Origin: Blastocladiella emersonii ATCC 22665
Taxonomy: Eukaryota; Blastocladiomycota; Blastocladiomycetes; Blastocladiales; Blastocladiaceae
Assembly: GCA_025594325.1 (NCBI GenBank)
Contig: JANHCV010000004.1
Location: forward strand, 2,356,001-2,420,000
DNA: 64,000 nucleotides
Reading direction: 5' to 3'
The translations under genes and the position numbers were made by a program. Positions 21,576-36,600 of this stretch are shown here, one piece after another (the first letter of the stretch is position 1; every line of letters starts with the position of its first letter). The notes beneath the pieces are model-generated. The model ran no database searches. It was given only the letters and a program-made list of their open reading frames with translations, and was not told where the DNA came from.

Positions 21576-23071
21576 TCACTCAAAGTTCTGAGCGTCGAAC
21601 AGGTAGTTAGCCGCGAGCTCCTCGTTCTTGTCGCAGGCGAGAAACGCCTCGATCGCCGAGTGCCGGTCGAACCCGAGCGCGACGAGCCGGTCGATCGCCG
21701 CCTTCTCCTCCTCGGTCACGGCAATGGTCGTAGCGCCGGCGGGGATCGGGTTGCCGTCCATGTCGACCATCATCTCGTCGTCGCTGCCCTCGCCGCCCTC
21801 GCCAGCGCCGCCCATGAGCATCTGCATGAACGCCTCCGGGTTGGCCTGCACGAGCGCGGCCAGCTGCGGGTTCGCCTGCGTCAGCGTCTGCAGCAGCGGC
21901 TGCAGCAGCTGCGGGTTCGCCTGCACCATCTGGCGCAGCTGCTCGAACTGCGCGCCGCCGCCGCCGCCCGCACCGAACATGCTGGCCATGTCGGGCGCAG
22001 CGCCCGCAGCAGCCGCAGGGCCGGCCGGGGTCGCAGCCGCGGCCTGCTGCTGCGCGAGGTTGAACAGGTTGGCCGGGTCGCCGGCAGCGGCCGGGGTCGC
22101 GGCGGCGGCGGCGGCGGGAGCGGCAGCGGCACGGGCGGGGGTGGCGGCAGGCTCCGGGGCAAGACCAGCGGGGATACCCTACAATCGAGTCACTGGTGTA
22201 TGAGTTCACTGGCGCGACGCGACTGGAAAAAAAGTCCCGCGTACCGTCATGAGGTACTCGAAGGCGCGGTCGGGGTTGTTGTAGGCGGCACGCATGGCGC
22301 GCAGGACCTGGTCGCGCGGGTAGCCCATCTCGACCATGTTGGCGACGGCCGTCTCGAAGGCGCCGCCCGTGGCTGTACAAAGATCGGGGTGATGCGCGTC
22401 AGACTCTCTTTGAGCTCCCAGCGGTCAGCAGAGGAGAAGCGGCGTACCGAAAGCGGGGTCCGAAGCCATGGCGGCCGCGGGCGAGGGCGTGGCCGTGGTC
22501 GCGCCAGCAGCAGCCTCGGGGGCGGCGGCGGGGGCAGCCGGGGCGGCAGCGGCGGCAGCGGGAGCAGCGGGCGTGGGAGGGACCACGGGCGCGGCGGCCG
22601 GAGTCGCGGGGACGGCGCGGGCAGCAGGGGTCGCCGAGCTCGACGCAGCGGCGGCGGGGGCGGGCTTGGCCTGTCCTGAGACGCGTCAGCAAGGAGTGAT
22701 GAGGTGGGCAAGGTGAAACGGGCAGCGCACCTTGGTGACCATCACGACCATGAAGTCGGTCTCCTTGACGCCGAGGGCCTCGACGGTCTGGTCATCGGCG
22801 AGAATCTTGCCTGGTGGGGGCGCGGCGTGTGAGCGAGTGCGCTTCGTGGCAGAGGGCAGACCGCGTACCCGAGTAGATGAGCTTCTGCGAGGCCACGTCA
22901 AAGCCCTGCGACTCGGCGAGCTTCTCCTTGATGCCGCTGGCCTGTTACGACAAGTGAGCGCGTCAGTCGCGTCGCATCGCGTCACACCGGCGAGAACATT
23001 CATACGGTGGTTGTTGGCTCGACGTCGAGCACGATGGCCTTCTGCTGCAGGGTCTTGACGGTGAGCTTCAT
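21576..23071 (-). CDS. RAD23: UV excision repair / proteasome shuttle protein RAD23
   Basis: Six exons (23071-23006, 22941-22869, 22810-22731, 22670-22448, 22372-22245, 22178-21576) with introns of 58-75 nt give 390 aa. Domains in order: ubiquitin-like (1-75, MKLTVKTLQQKAIVLDVE..), an Ala/Pro linker, UBA1 (about 150-190, MVEMGYPRDQVLRAMRAAY), a second Ala-rich linker, the STI1-like XPC-binding region (about 265-315, FEQLRQMVQANPQLLQPLL) and UBA2 (about 345-388, RLVALGFDRHSAIEAFLACD). RAD23 partners RAD4/XPC in nucleotide excision repair and ferries ubiquitinated proteins to the proteasome. The linkers are unusually rich in Ala. It starts 276 bp from CWC22, head-to-head. Confidence 0.95.
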
Positions 23072-23346
23072 TTTGCGTGTGGGTGTGCGTGAGTGCGTAG
23101 TCAGCGCGCGGGGAGCGGGGACGTGGGGAGAAGGCGATGCGCGTTCGCCGGCCGCGCGAACGGAACGAGATCGGCGTGGACGTCTTGCGTCAGGTGACGC
23201 CACGCGCGCCGCGGCCCGCCTTCGAGTCGCGGCGCGTCTCGCCCCCTTCGCTTCCGCTCGTCGTCAATGGAACGCTGATCCGTCGTGGAGACAACGCACG
23301 ACTACGTGCACTCGAACCGCGAACGGCCTGCAACCCAACCGGCACC
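23072..23346. promoter_or_regulatory. 275-bp divergent promoter region (RAD23 / CWC22)
   Basis: Both genes start outwards from this gap. It carries a CGCGTCTC motif at 23233-23240 and no TATA box. The CWC22 frame is open further upstream to 23137, but the tandem ATGs at 23347 are the first good start. Confidence 0.45.
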
Positions 23347-26300
23347 ATGATGCAGACGCCGGTACGCCCTCCTCTTCCCCCGGAACCGCGACTCGGCGGA
23401 CCTGACGCGGTCCACTTCCCGCTCCAGAATGCGACACCGGCACCGGAACCGGCATCTGCTGCTCCCGCAGCCAGCGGCAGTGGCGGCCTCGCGCTCATGT
23501 CGCGCACGGGCGGCGTGTACATCCCGCCGGCCAAGCTGCGCGCCATGCAGGCGGCCATCACCGACAAGTCGTCGGCCGAGTACCAGCGCATGAGCTGGGA
23601 GGCGCTGAAAAAGTCCATCAACGGCCACATCAACAAGGCCAACACGTCCAACCTCAAGAACATCATCCCCGAGCTCATCAACGAGAACCTGATCCGCGGC
23701 CGCGGCCTCTACTGCCGCAGCATCATGAAGTCGCAGGCCGCCGCCCTGCCCTTCACCACCGTCTACGCCGCCATGACCGCCGTCCTCAACACCAAGTTCC
23801 CGCAGCTCGGCGAGCTGCTCGTCGCCCGACTCATCCTGCAGTTCCGCCGCGCCTACCGCCGCAACGACAAGCTCGCGTGCCTCGCCGGCACCCGCTTCCT
23901 CGCCCACCTCGTCAACCACAAGGTCGCCCACGAGATCGTCGTGCTGCAGATCCTCACCCTGCTCCTCGAGCGGCCCACCGACGACGCCGTCGAGATCGCC
24001 GTCGGCCTCATGCGCGAGGCCGGCGCCTTCCTCACCGAGCACCAGCCGCGCGCCGTCGCCGCCGTCTTTGACCGCTTCCGCTCCATCCTGCACGAGGCCA
24101 AGCTCTCGGTCCGCACCCAGTACATGATCGAGGTCCTGTTCCAGGTCAGACGCGACAACTTCAAGGACAACCCCGCCGTCATCGACGACCTCGACCTCGT
24201 CGAGGACGACGACCAGGTCACCCACTACCTCTCGCTCGACGACGACGACGAGCTCGACGTCCAGGAGGCCGCCAACGTCTTCAAGGTCGACCCCAACTTT
24301 CTCGAGAACGAGGCAAAGTACGCCCAGATTAAGCGCGATATCCTGGGCAGCGACGACAACGACAGCGGGTCCGACGGCGGCAGCGGCAGCGACAGCGGTG
24401 ACGAGTCCGACTCGGAGGACTCGGACGCCGACGAGCCTGCCGCCAACAACAACCGTGTCGCGGCCGCAGCCGCCTCGGGCGACGGCTCCGTCATCGACGA
24501 GACGGGCTTCGACCTCATGGCGCTGCGCAAGACCATCTACCTCACCATCATGTCGTCGCTCGACTACGAGGAGTGCATCCACAAGCTCATGCGCCTGTCG
24601 ATCGGGTCGCACGAGCACGCCAAGGTCGTCGTCGACATGATCATCGACTGCTGCTCGCAGGAGCGCACCTACAAAAAGTTCTACGGCCTCATGGCCGAGC
24701 GCCTGTGCAAGATCAACCGGCTGTGGGCCGACCTGTTCGCCGCCGCGTTTGCCGAAAAGTACGAGATTGCGCACCGGTACGAGAACACGGCCCTGCGCAG
24801 CATCGCGCGCGCCTTTGCGCACCTGCTCGCCACCGACGCGATCCCGTGGACCGTCCTCGAGTGCGTCGTCCTCACCCACGAGACGACCTCGGCGTCGTCG
24901 CGCATCTTCATCATGGTCCTGTTCCAGGAAATGAAGCAGGAAATGGGCATCACCCGCCTCCTCGCCCGCCTCACCGACGACCCCTTCCTCAAGCCCTCGT
25001 TCGCCGGCATGTTCCCGCGCGACAACCCCGCTCACCTCCGCTACGCTATCAACTTCTGGACCTCCATCAAGCTCAGCATCCTCACCGAGGAAATGCGCGA
25101 GTGCCTCAAGAACGCACCCCCGCCCCAGCGGCCCGCCATGACCCGACACTCGTCGCCGTCGGATTCCTCATCCTCCTCCTCGTCGTCGTCGTCGTCGGGC
25201 AGCGACAGCAGTAGCGGCAGCAGCAGCTCGGGCTCGGCTTCTTCCTCGGACAGCGATAGCGACAGCGAGGACGACCGGCGCCGCAGTCGCCGTCGCCGCT
25301 CGCCCCCACCTCGGTCGCGCCGCGGCCGGTCCGCCTCGTCGTCGGGATCGTCCCGCTCCCGGTCCCCGCCTCGCCGCGGGCGCCCACGGTCCCCGTCCGC
25401 GTCGCCCGACGGCCGTAGCGTGCGTCCGCGCCGCGGTTCGCCTTCGCCGCCTCCCCGTGGTGCGCGCCGCGACTCTGTGTCCCCGCCACCACGCGCGCGC
25501 CGCGGCTCTCCTTCGCCTCCCCCGCGCGGTGAACGTCGTGGCTCCGTAATGTCGCCGCCCGCTCGCGGTCGCGGTCGCCGCGACTCGCCCTCGCCGATGC
25601 GTGGTGTTCGTCGCGGCTCGCCGTCGCCTCCCCCGCGTGGCAGCCGTCGTGGTTCGCCCTCCCCGCCTCCGCGTGGTGTTCGTCGCGACTCTCCTTTGCC
25701 TCCGCGTGCTGGTCGTCGCGGTTCGCCCTCGCCTCCCCCGCGGGGTGAGCGTCGCGGCTCCGTTATGTCGCCGCCCGCTCGTGGCCGCCGCGACTCGCCT
25801 TCGCCCATGCGCGGGGTCCGCCGCGGCTCGCCCTCCCCGCCTCCGAGGGGTAGCCGTCGTGGTTCGCCATCCCCGCCTCCGCGTGGCGGTCGTCGCGCCT
25901 CGCCTTCGCCTCCGCGCCGCCGTCGCGACTCGGTCTCGCCACCCCCGCAGGTTGGGCGGCGCCGCAGTTCTCCGTCGCCTCCTCCTCGGGGTGGGCGCCG
26001 CGACTCCCCGTCACCCATGCGCGGCGTGCGTCGCGGTTCCCCGTCGCCCGTCCGTGGCAGCCGCCGTGGCTCCCCGTCGCCCGTCCGTGGCAGCCGCCGC
26101 GGCTCCCCGTCTCCTCCGCGCCGCGGCAGCCGACACGTGTCACCCTCGCCGCCCCGTCGCTCGCGTCGGGACTCGCCTAGCCCTTCACCCCCGCGTCGTC
26201 GCTACGACTCTTCCTCGCCACCACCAGCAGCAGGCCGCCGTGCGCGCCGCGACTCGCCCTCGGTGTCGCCTCCCCCGCGCAGCCGCCGCCCCGACTCGCC

Positions 26301-26631
26301 GCCCCGTGGCCGCCGGGGCTCCCCGAGCCCGCCACCGGCGCCCAACGCCAAGCCAATTCCCGCGCGCGAACGCCCGCTGAACCAGCCGCAGACGGGCCGC
26401 TCGCCGAGCCGTAGTCGGAGCCGCAGCCGCGAGCCGCGGTCCCGGTCCCGCCGCCGTCCCCGGTCCCCGTCGTCGTCCCGCTCGCGCTCGCGGTCCCGCT
26501 CCCGCTCGCCGCCACGTGGGCGCCGCGTCAGCCGCTCGCCGTCGCCCGTTGAGCGGCGCCGCGAGACGCGGCCGCGGTCGTGGTCGCCCAGTAGCGACGA
26601 GGAGGCGCGGAGTAAGCGCGCGCGCCGTTGA
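23347..26631 (+). CDS. CWC22: pre-mRNA-splicing factor CWC22
   Basis: Single-exon gene of 1094 aa. After a low-complexity N-terminus (about 60 aa) comes GGVYIPPAKLRAMQ and the MIF4G domain (about 65-265, WEALKKSINGHINKANTSNL..). Then come an acidic Ser/Asp stretch (about 335-365) and the MA3 domain (about 380-520, LRKTIYLTIMSSLDYEECIHKLM). The C-terminal 500 residues are Ser- and Arg/Ser-rich. CWC22 recruits eIF4A3 to the spliceosome, so it is needed for splicing and exon-junction-complex assembly. The RS tail is much longer than in yeast and consists largely of RRGSPSPPPRG-like repeats. A block of about 215 bp is duplicated within it. Confidence 0.95.
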   Translation: MMQTPVRPPLPPEPRLGGPDAVHFPLQNATPAPEPASAAPAASGSGGLALMSRTGGVYIPPAKLRAMQAAITDKSSAEYQRMSWEALKKSINGHINKANTSNLKNIIPELINENLIRGRGLYCRSIMKSQAAALPFTTVYAAMTAVLNTKFPQLGELLVARLILQFRRAYRRNDKLACLAGTRFLAHLVNHKVAHEIVVLQILTLLLERPTDDAVEIAVGLMREAGAFLTEHQPRAVAAVFDRFRSILHEAKLSVRTQYMIEVLFQVRRDNFKDNPAVIDDLDLVEDDDQVTHYLSLDDDDELDVQEAANVFKVDPNFLENEAKYAQIKRDILGSDDNDSGSDGGSGSDSGDESDSEDSDADEPAANNNRVAAAAASGDGSVIDETGFDLMALRKTIYLTIMSSLDYEECIHKLMRLSIGSHEHAKVVVDMIIDCCSQERTYKKFYGLMAERLCKINRLWADLFAAAFAEKYEIAHRYENTALRSIARAFAHLLATDAIPWTVLECVVLTHETTSASSRIFIMVLFQEMKQEMGITRLLARLTDDPFLKPSFAGMFPRDNPAHLRYAINFWTSIKLSILTEEMRECLKNAPPPQRPAMTRHSSPSDSSSSSSSSSSSGSDSSSGSSSSGSASSSDSDSDSEDDRRRSRRRRSPPPRSRRGRSASSSGSSRSRSPPRRGRPRSPSASPDGRSVRPRRGSPSPPPRGARRDSVSPPPRARRGSPSPPPRGERRGSVMSPPARGRGRRDSPSPMRGVRRGSPSPPPRGSRRGSPSPPPRGVRRDSPLPPRAGRRGSPSPPPRGERRGSVMSPPARGRRDSPSPMRGVRRGSPSPPPRGSRRGSPSPPPRGGRRASPSPPRRRRDSVSPPPQVGRRRSSPSPPPRGGRRDSPSPMRGVRRGSPSPVRGSRRGSPSPVRGSRRGSPSPPRRGSRHVSPSPPRRSRRDSPSPSPPRRRYDSSSPPPAAGRRARRDSPSVSPPPRSRRPDSPPRGRRGSPSPPPAPNAKPIPARERPLNQPQTGRSPSRSRSRSREPRSRSRRRPRSPSSSRSRSRSRSRSPPRGRRVSRSPSPVERRRETRPRSWSPSSDEEARSKRARR
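25430..26180 (+). repeat. coding RS/SP repeat array in CWC22
   Basis: The DNA repeats a roughly 33-bp unit encoding RRGSPSPPPRG variants. In addition, the segment starting near 25529 (ERRGSVMSPPARG..) recurs near 25744 with the same order of units, showing a recent duplication of about 215 bp. The repeated SP dipeptides and Arg/Ser pairs are typical phosphorylation and RNA-protein contact sites of SR-type tails. Confidence 0.8.
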
Positions 26632-27473
26632 TTGGTGGGGTTCAGGTGAATGAATACATGTGCCGAGTTGCTTGGATCAGTGGTCCCCGTTCATGGTTTG
26701 AGAATGCGAGCGAAGTCGTTGGCGTGCAGCGAGACACCGGAGAGCGGTCTCAACGGGAAGCTGCTCGCGCCGCGGAACTTCGATCAGCCAGGCAAGTCAG
26801 TCGGATGAGTTCGACCCTGACGAGAGAATAGTCATGTTGCAGGATGAGAGGCACGCGTCCCATCTCCAATCGGAGAAGAAGTTGGTTCGTTCCGAGGAGG
26901 AACACCGTGGTCGGGGCGACGTGCGACGCAGCCACGACCATCGCAGTCATGATGGTTGATCAGCGGTCTGCTCTCAATCCACTCGCGTGTCGCGACATAA
27001 CAAGGATTCTAATCATGGTCCATCTTGCCAATCGCTCTCTCGCAAAGAGGTCTCGAACGGGGCGAGGACGAGATGAGCGCGTCCCGCGCCATGGTTCAGG
27101 GTCAAGACCATCGCACTCGCGTGACAAACGGACTATCACGGAGCACAATGGTGACGGGATTGGCATGAATAAACGCAACTTAGACATGACTGGGATGAAG
27201 GGGTCGGCCATGAGGTGACCGTGGCGGCGGCCATGGCCACGGTTGGTGGCCATCGAACTCCACTCATGCCCCTTGCCGCGATCTCACTTCAAAAGCGCGG
27301 TACAAGTGATTAGCAGAAGCACTACTCAGGCCAGCAACCAGAGGAAGATCGGCGCGGGGCGGGCGGAGTTACGCCAGTGCGTCGCGAGCGAGGTCGGGTC
27401 AAGTCGTTCGTACTCATCCCATATATTCACAAAGCACACAGAACTCGGCCCCAGGCTCGACAACAATGATGCC
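26632..27473. other. intergenic, convergent 3' ends, no gene seen
   Basis: 842 bp of lower-GC DNA between the CWC22 and TIM13 stops. Short ATG-rich, CATGG-rich stretches near 27215-27250 weakly resemble the decayed repeat at 690-735 in the opposite orientation. No coding bias and no RNA gene were found. Confidence 0.45.
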
Positions 27474-27904
27474 TTAGAGGTCGGCACCATGGTTGGCCTT
27501 CTGGAGGGCGGCGACATAGGCCCGGGACACCACATTCCAACTCTCGAGGTATCTGTCCATACACTTGCTCAGGCAAGGCTCCTCCGTGAGCTTTTCGCCC
27601 GGTTTGGTCACACAGAGCTTAAAACAGTTGTCGGAGACCTTGTTGATGAGCTCCTGAGCGTTGGCGAGTGCCAGCTCCTGGCGGACCTGCTGCATGATCT
27701 GGTTCTTGCGCTCCTCGAGCGACGGGCCCGCGGCAGCCGATGGGTTGGTAGCACTGGTGACGGGCGCATCATTCCATGGGTTAGATCCATCATAGGTGAG
27801 GTTTGGGTGGGTGGTGTGTTGGCCGAGCGTAGTCGCGCGTGCCGACCACTCCCGACCACCCCCGAATCGCGCGGAAAGCCCCCGTACCCGCCAAAGAAGG
27901 ACAT
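27474..27904 (-). CDS. TIM13: mitochondrial import inner membrane translocase subunit TIM13
   Basis: Two exons (27904-27888, 27753-27474) with a 133-nt intron give 98 aa. The first exon codes only MSFFG and part of the next codon. The second encodes a typical small Tim: LEERKNQIMQQVRQELALANAQELI, then the twin CX3C motifs CFKLC and CLSKC 16 residues apart, then a C-terminal helix (YLESWNVVSRAYVAAL). TIM13 forms a hexamer with TIM8 in the intermembrane space and escorts hydrophobic precursors to TIM22. The length and motif spacing fit well. The tiny first exon is inferred from frame and splice sites. Confidence 0.92.
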
Positions 27905-28965
27905 GGTGGGTCGGTTGCGGGAAGTAAAGCAAGAAGATTCGTTGCAGACTACGTTGCTTGATGCGTTGACCTCGCAGGCCCGACCAAGTCGGCACCGGCG
28001 CGCCGAAACGAGCAAACGGGCGGATCGGCGAGCAAAGCCGTGAGGTCACCACGCCGACCTGCCACTCACACCAGCACGCGTTTCTCGCGATGAATCACTT
28101 GATGTCCACGAATCATGGTCAAAATTATACCCGCGGAGCTTCACAATGTCGGGGGCCATCAAGTTGGCCAGCTGGACCGACTCTGCGAAAACTGTCTCGC
28201 GCCGGTCACATGTTTTCTTGACGCGTCACTTGAGTTGCTTCGCGGCGGCCGCCAGCAGGGGTTCTGCCAGGCCCGTTTCGTGAAATCTCGCCTCATTCCC
28301 TACCGTCGAGCTCACAGCGCGTCGTGGACATAGAAGAAGGTGTGATGACAAGGTGCTCACACCTTTGCCTCCCGCCTCGTATGCGTGCGAACCAAGGGCT
28401 CCATGGCGTCTTCGTACGCGATCAAGGACACGACAAAGTGATTCAATCACCGCACTGATCCATGTCTAGTTGACGGACGGTACTAGGCCTCGCATCCGTT
28501 TTATTCCGTCAACTACACGCCCATCACCTCCATCATCAAGTCGCCGCCGCGAGGTCCCTGACTCAAGCCGTCGCGCAGGCCGTCGCCGCCTTCGCAACTG
28601 ATCGTGCGCCGAGCACATCGGCGCGGACTCGGCCATAAACTTGTCCAGCATTCAGATCCAAACCATGCAGCCTCCCGTGCCGCCGCGGCCCTTGCACCGC
28701 CACGCGGCGTTCACTCGCGCGAGTCTCAGCTATTTATTCCTGACGTTCATGAGATCCGAGAATGGGGACGTGTAAAAATCGTGGCTGTGCGCGTGCGTGC
28801 TTGTATATATCAAGAAGGGGGCGGGTAATGTAAGGGGAGGGCGAGGGAGAGGTGGCGGGAATACATGCTCGTCGTCGCTGGCCGACGCGGCGGCGGCAAC
28901 AGCGGCGGAGCCCGGTGGCGGCCGAGCGAACCCCACCGCGGCGGCGGCGGCAGGGGCGAGGGCAG
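27905..28965. other. intergenic, no gene seen
   Basis: 1061 bp between the TIM13 start and the stop of the kinase gene (both minus strand), so it holds the TIM13 promoter and the kinase 3' UTR. GC is lower than in genes. A TATATAT stretch at about 28803 lies in the kinase 3' region. Short ORFs lack coding bias. Confidence 0.45.
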
Positions 28966-33688
<4,723 letters not shown>

Positions 33689-36600
33689 ATGGCCGACGAG
33701 CAGCCGAGCGCTCCGGCCACCGGCACCGTCCCGGCGGCCGGAACCGCTGGTCGTGGGCCTATGCACGACACGCACGATGAGACTGAGACTGAGCCCAGTC
33801 TGGGTGCGTCTTGCCACTGCGAGAGTCCCAACGGAGCGTCATTGCTGACGGCTCGTCGAGACCATCTAGTAACCACAGACGTTGCAGCTATGGCGATCGA
33901 TCCCAACCATCACGATGGCGCCGATTCACCATCATCATCCCCGCCGGGATCCCGCGGCCGCGGGAGGGGCCGCGGCGGACGGGGTCGCGGTCGTGGCAGC
34001 CTTCCCGAGCACCTGCGCTTGATCCGCGAGCAGGCCGACCTGTTCCTCTTCAACGGCCTCGATCCAGCCCGTCTCGTTGACGTCGATGCCGGCGACCGCC
34101 GCGCCTCGCGCCGCGCTGCTACCGGCTCCGGGTCCGTCGCCTTTGACGAGGATTCGGACAGCGACAGCGATGCTGCCTCAGCCGCCGCGCTCGCGCCCGA
34201 CGATTTCGACTTCCGATTGAAGGGCCAGCGAGGCGCGCCGAGCGCGCGCGGTCGCGGCGCCCCGCGAGGTCGGAGGAGGGGCGGGGCGTCTCCATCGTCG
34301 TCCTCTTTGCGCCGCCGACGCGAGGATTCGACCGACCAGTCGCCCTCGTTTGACGCGCCGCCGACGAAACGGCTACGGACCAACAGCGTGGGCCATGCTT
34401 CGGACACATCGGCGGCGCTCCTCCTCTCCTCGCCCTCGACGCTGTCCACGGCCCCGCCCTTCTCCTCGCCTGCCGCCGCTGTGCCTACTCCACGCCACGG
34501 CCAGCGCATCCGCATCGACGTCGTCCGCCCACCGCCACACGATCCCGGCCTCCCCGCCGACCCGCCCTACGTCTACATGTCGGTCCTGGACATCCCCGAC
34601 GAGCTGCACGCCCTGCTCCCGCCGCGCACCCGTGGCCGCCGCCCGCGCTCCTTCTTCGTCACCCTCACCAACCTCCTCCTCGAGCACGGATACATCACCC
34701 AGGACGCCCTCGACCGCGGCGAGGTCTACCTCGACGCCAGGCCGAAGCGCAGGAGGAGGAGGTCCACGGCTGCGTCTTCCGCTGCACCATCACCGGCGTC
34801 CGCGCGGCATGCGCAGCTGCCCCCTCCGCCATCGCCCGCCGCATCGCACAGCATCGTCCCTGACGCGGGGGCCTCGTCTTCGTACGCATCGTCGCGGGCG
34901 CCTTCGCAGCCCCATTCGCGCTCGTCCACGCGGCCACCAACGCCCGTGCAACCTGACGGCTCGCTGCCTGCTTCCGCGCCACTTTCGCCGCAGGTCTCTA
35001 CCGCCGAAATCACGGCCTCGCTCGATGCACCGTGGACCTTCGCCGCCGAGTCTGTTCCCGTGGCGCCCGTTCCTGCCGTGCCCGCTCTCGATGCACCCGC
35101 TCCCGCCGCGCCTGTTCCCGCAGCACCCGCTCCCGCAGCGCCCGTTCCCGCGGCTCCCGTTCCCGCTGCGCCAGTTCCCGCTGCGTCCGCGCCCGTCTAT
35201 GTCGCGCCCGATCCTGCGACCGCGGGCGACCGCATCGCGCGGTACCTGCACACGTTCGTGTCGTACGAGGACGACGACTTCCTGTCTCCGTCCGCCGAGC
35301 ACGAGGCCGACCGGCGGTACGCCGAGCTACTCGTCGCGCTCGACCAGCACCGCGAGTACACGGGCCGCGACCTGCGGACGCAGGGCACCGACGCGCGCAA
35401 GCTGCTGCACGCGTCGGCGAAAGCCGCGGTCCCGCCGACCGACCCGCCCGCGGGGCAGGACCACTGGTGGTTCGTCCTCAACGAGATGAAGCGCGTGCGC
35501 GGCTTGGTGCTCGAAACCGCCAAGGCCGGGCCCGCGGCCGCGCGCAGGATCGCGCGCGCTGTCGACAAGTACTGGGCCGACGCGCGGTCCGCCGACTCAC
35601 GCCGCGCCGAGCAGGAGGTGCGCGACGCGAAACGCGGCGCGCGGGATGTTGCGCGGCTCGTGCGGAACCGGTGGCGCCTGTTCGACGTCCTCGTCACGGT
35701 CAAGGAGCGGCAGCTCGCGGCCGCTGAGCAGATGCGCGCCGGGAACGAGAGTCTCGACGCGATCCTCGAGCGGTCGTCCGCGACGCTCGAGCGGCAGCAG
35801 CGCGCGTTGCTCGGCGCCGAGGATAGCGAGGACGACGAGGAGGATGGAGACGAGGAGGAGGGCGAGGGCGCTGACGGGTCCGACGCGTCCGAGGTCGAGC
35901 GCGACGAGGACCTGGCCGCCGTCGGCGCACGCGCTCGTCGGCGACGCCGCTCCGCCGCATCCGCTGTCGACTCGGCCGTATCCACGCCGCTCGGGTCCCC
36001 GTCGTTCCTCTCGCACCGCGGCGACTATTCGTCGGACGACGGCGAGCCCATGGACCTCGACGACCAGTTCGACTCGCCGCTCGCTGCGCTCATCACCAGC
36101 AACCTCTCGAGCCCGTCCGCCCCGATCGACGACGACGAGCAGCAGCTGCCCGAGAACGCGTTCGCGATCGACTCGGACGACGCGTACGACATCGAGGACA
36201 CGATTGACGCCGAGGAGGCGCTCGAGCACGCGGCGGACGAGGACGACGAGGAGATGCGCGGGCTCCAGGCCGACCTCGACATGGACCCGCGCGAGCTGCT
36301 CCGCGTCCACTACGGGATCGACGGCGACGCGATTCCGACGCCCGACGACTCGGCGTCCGACGACAACGACGAGGACGAGGCCGAGGCCGGCGAGGTCCCG
36401 ACGCCCAACGACGTCCAGCAAGCCGGGTCGCTCGCCTCGTCCGCGCCGCCACCACCACCACCAACCTCGTCGGTTCCGCGCGCCGACATCCAGCCGTCGC
36501 TGCTCACCGGCACGCTGCGCGAGTACCAGCAGGCGGGCGTCAACTGGCTCGTGACGCTGTACGAGAGCAAGACGAACGGGGTGCTGGCGGACGAGATGGG

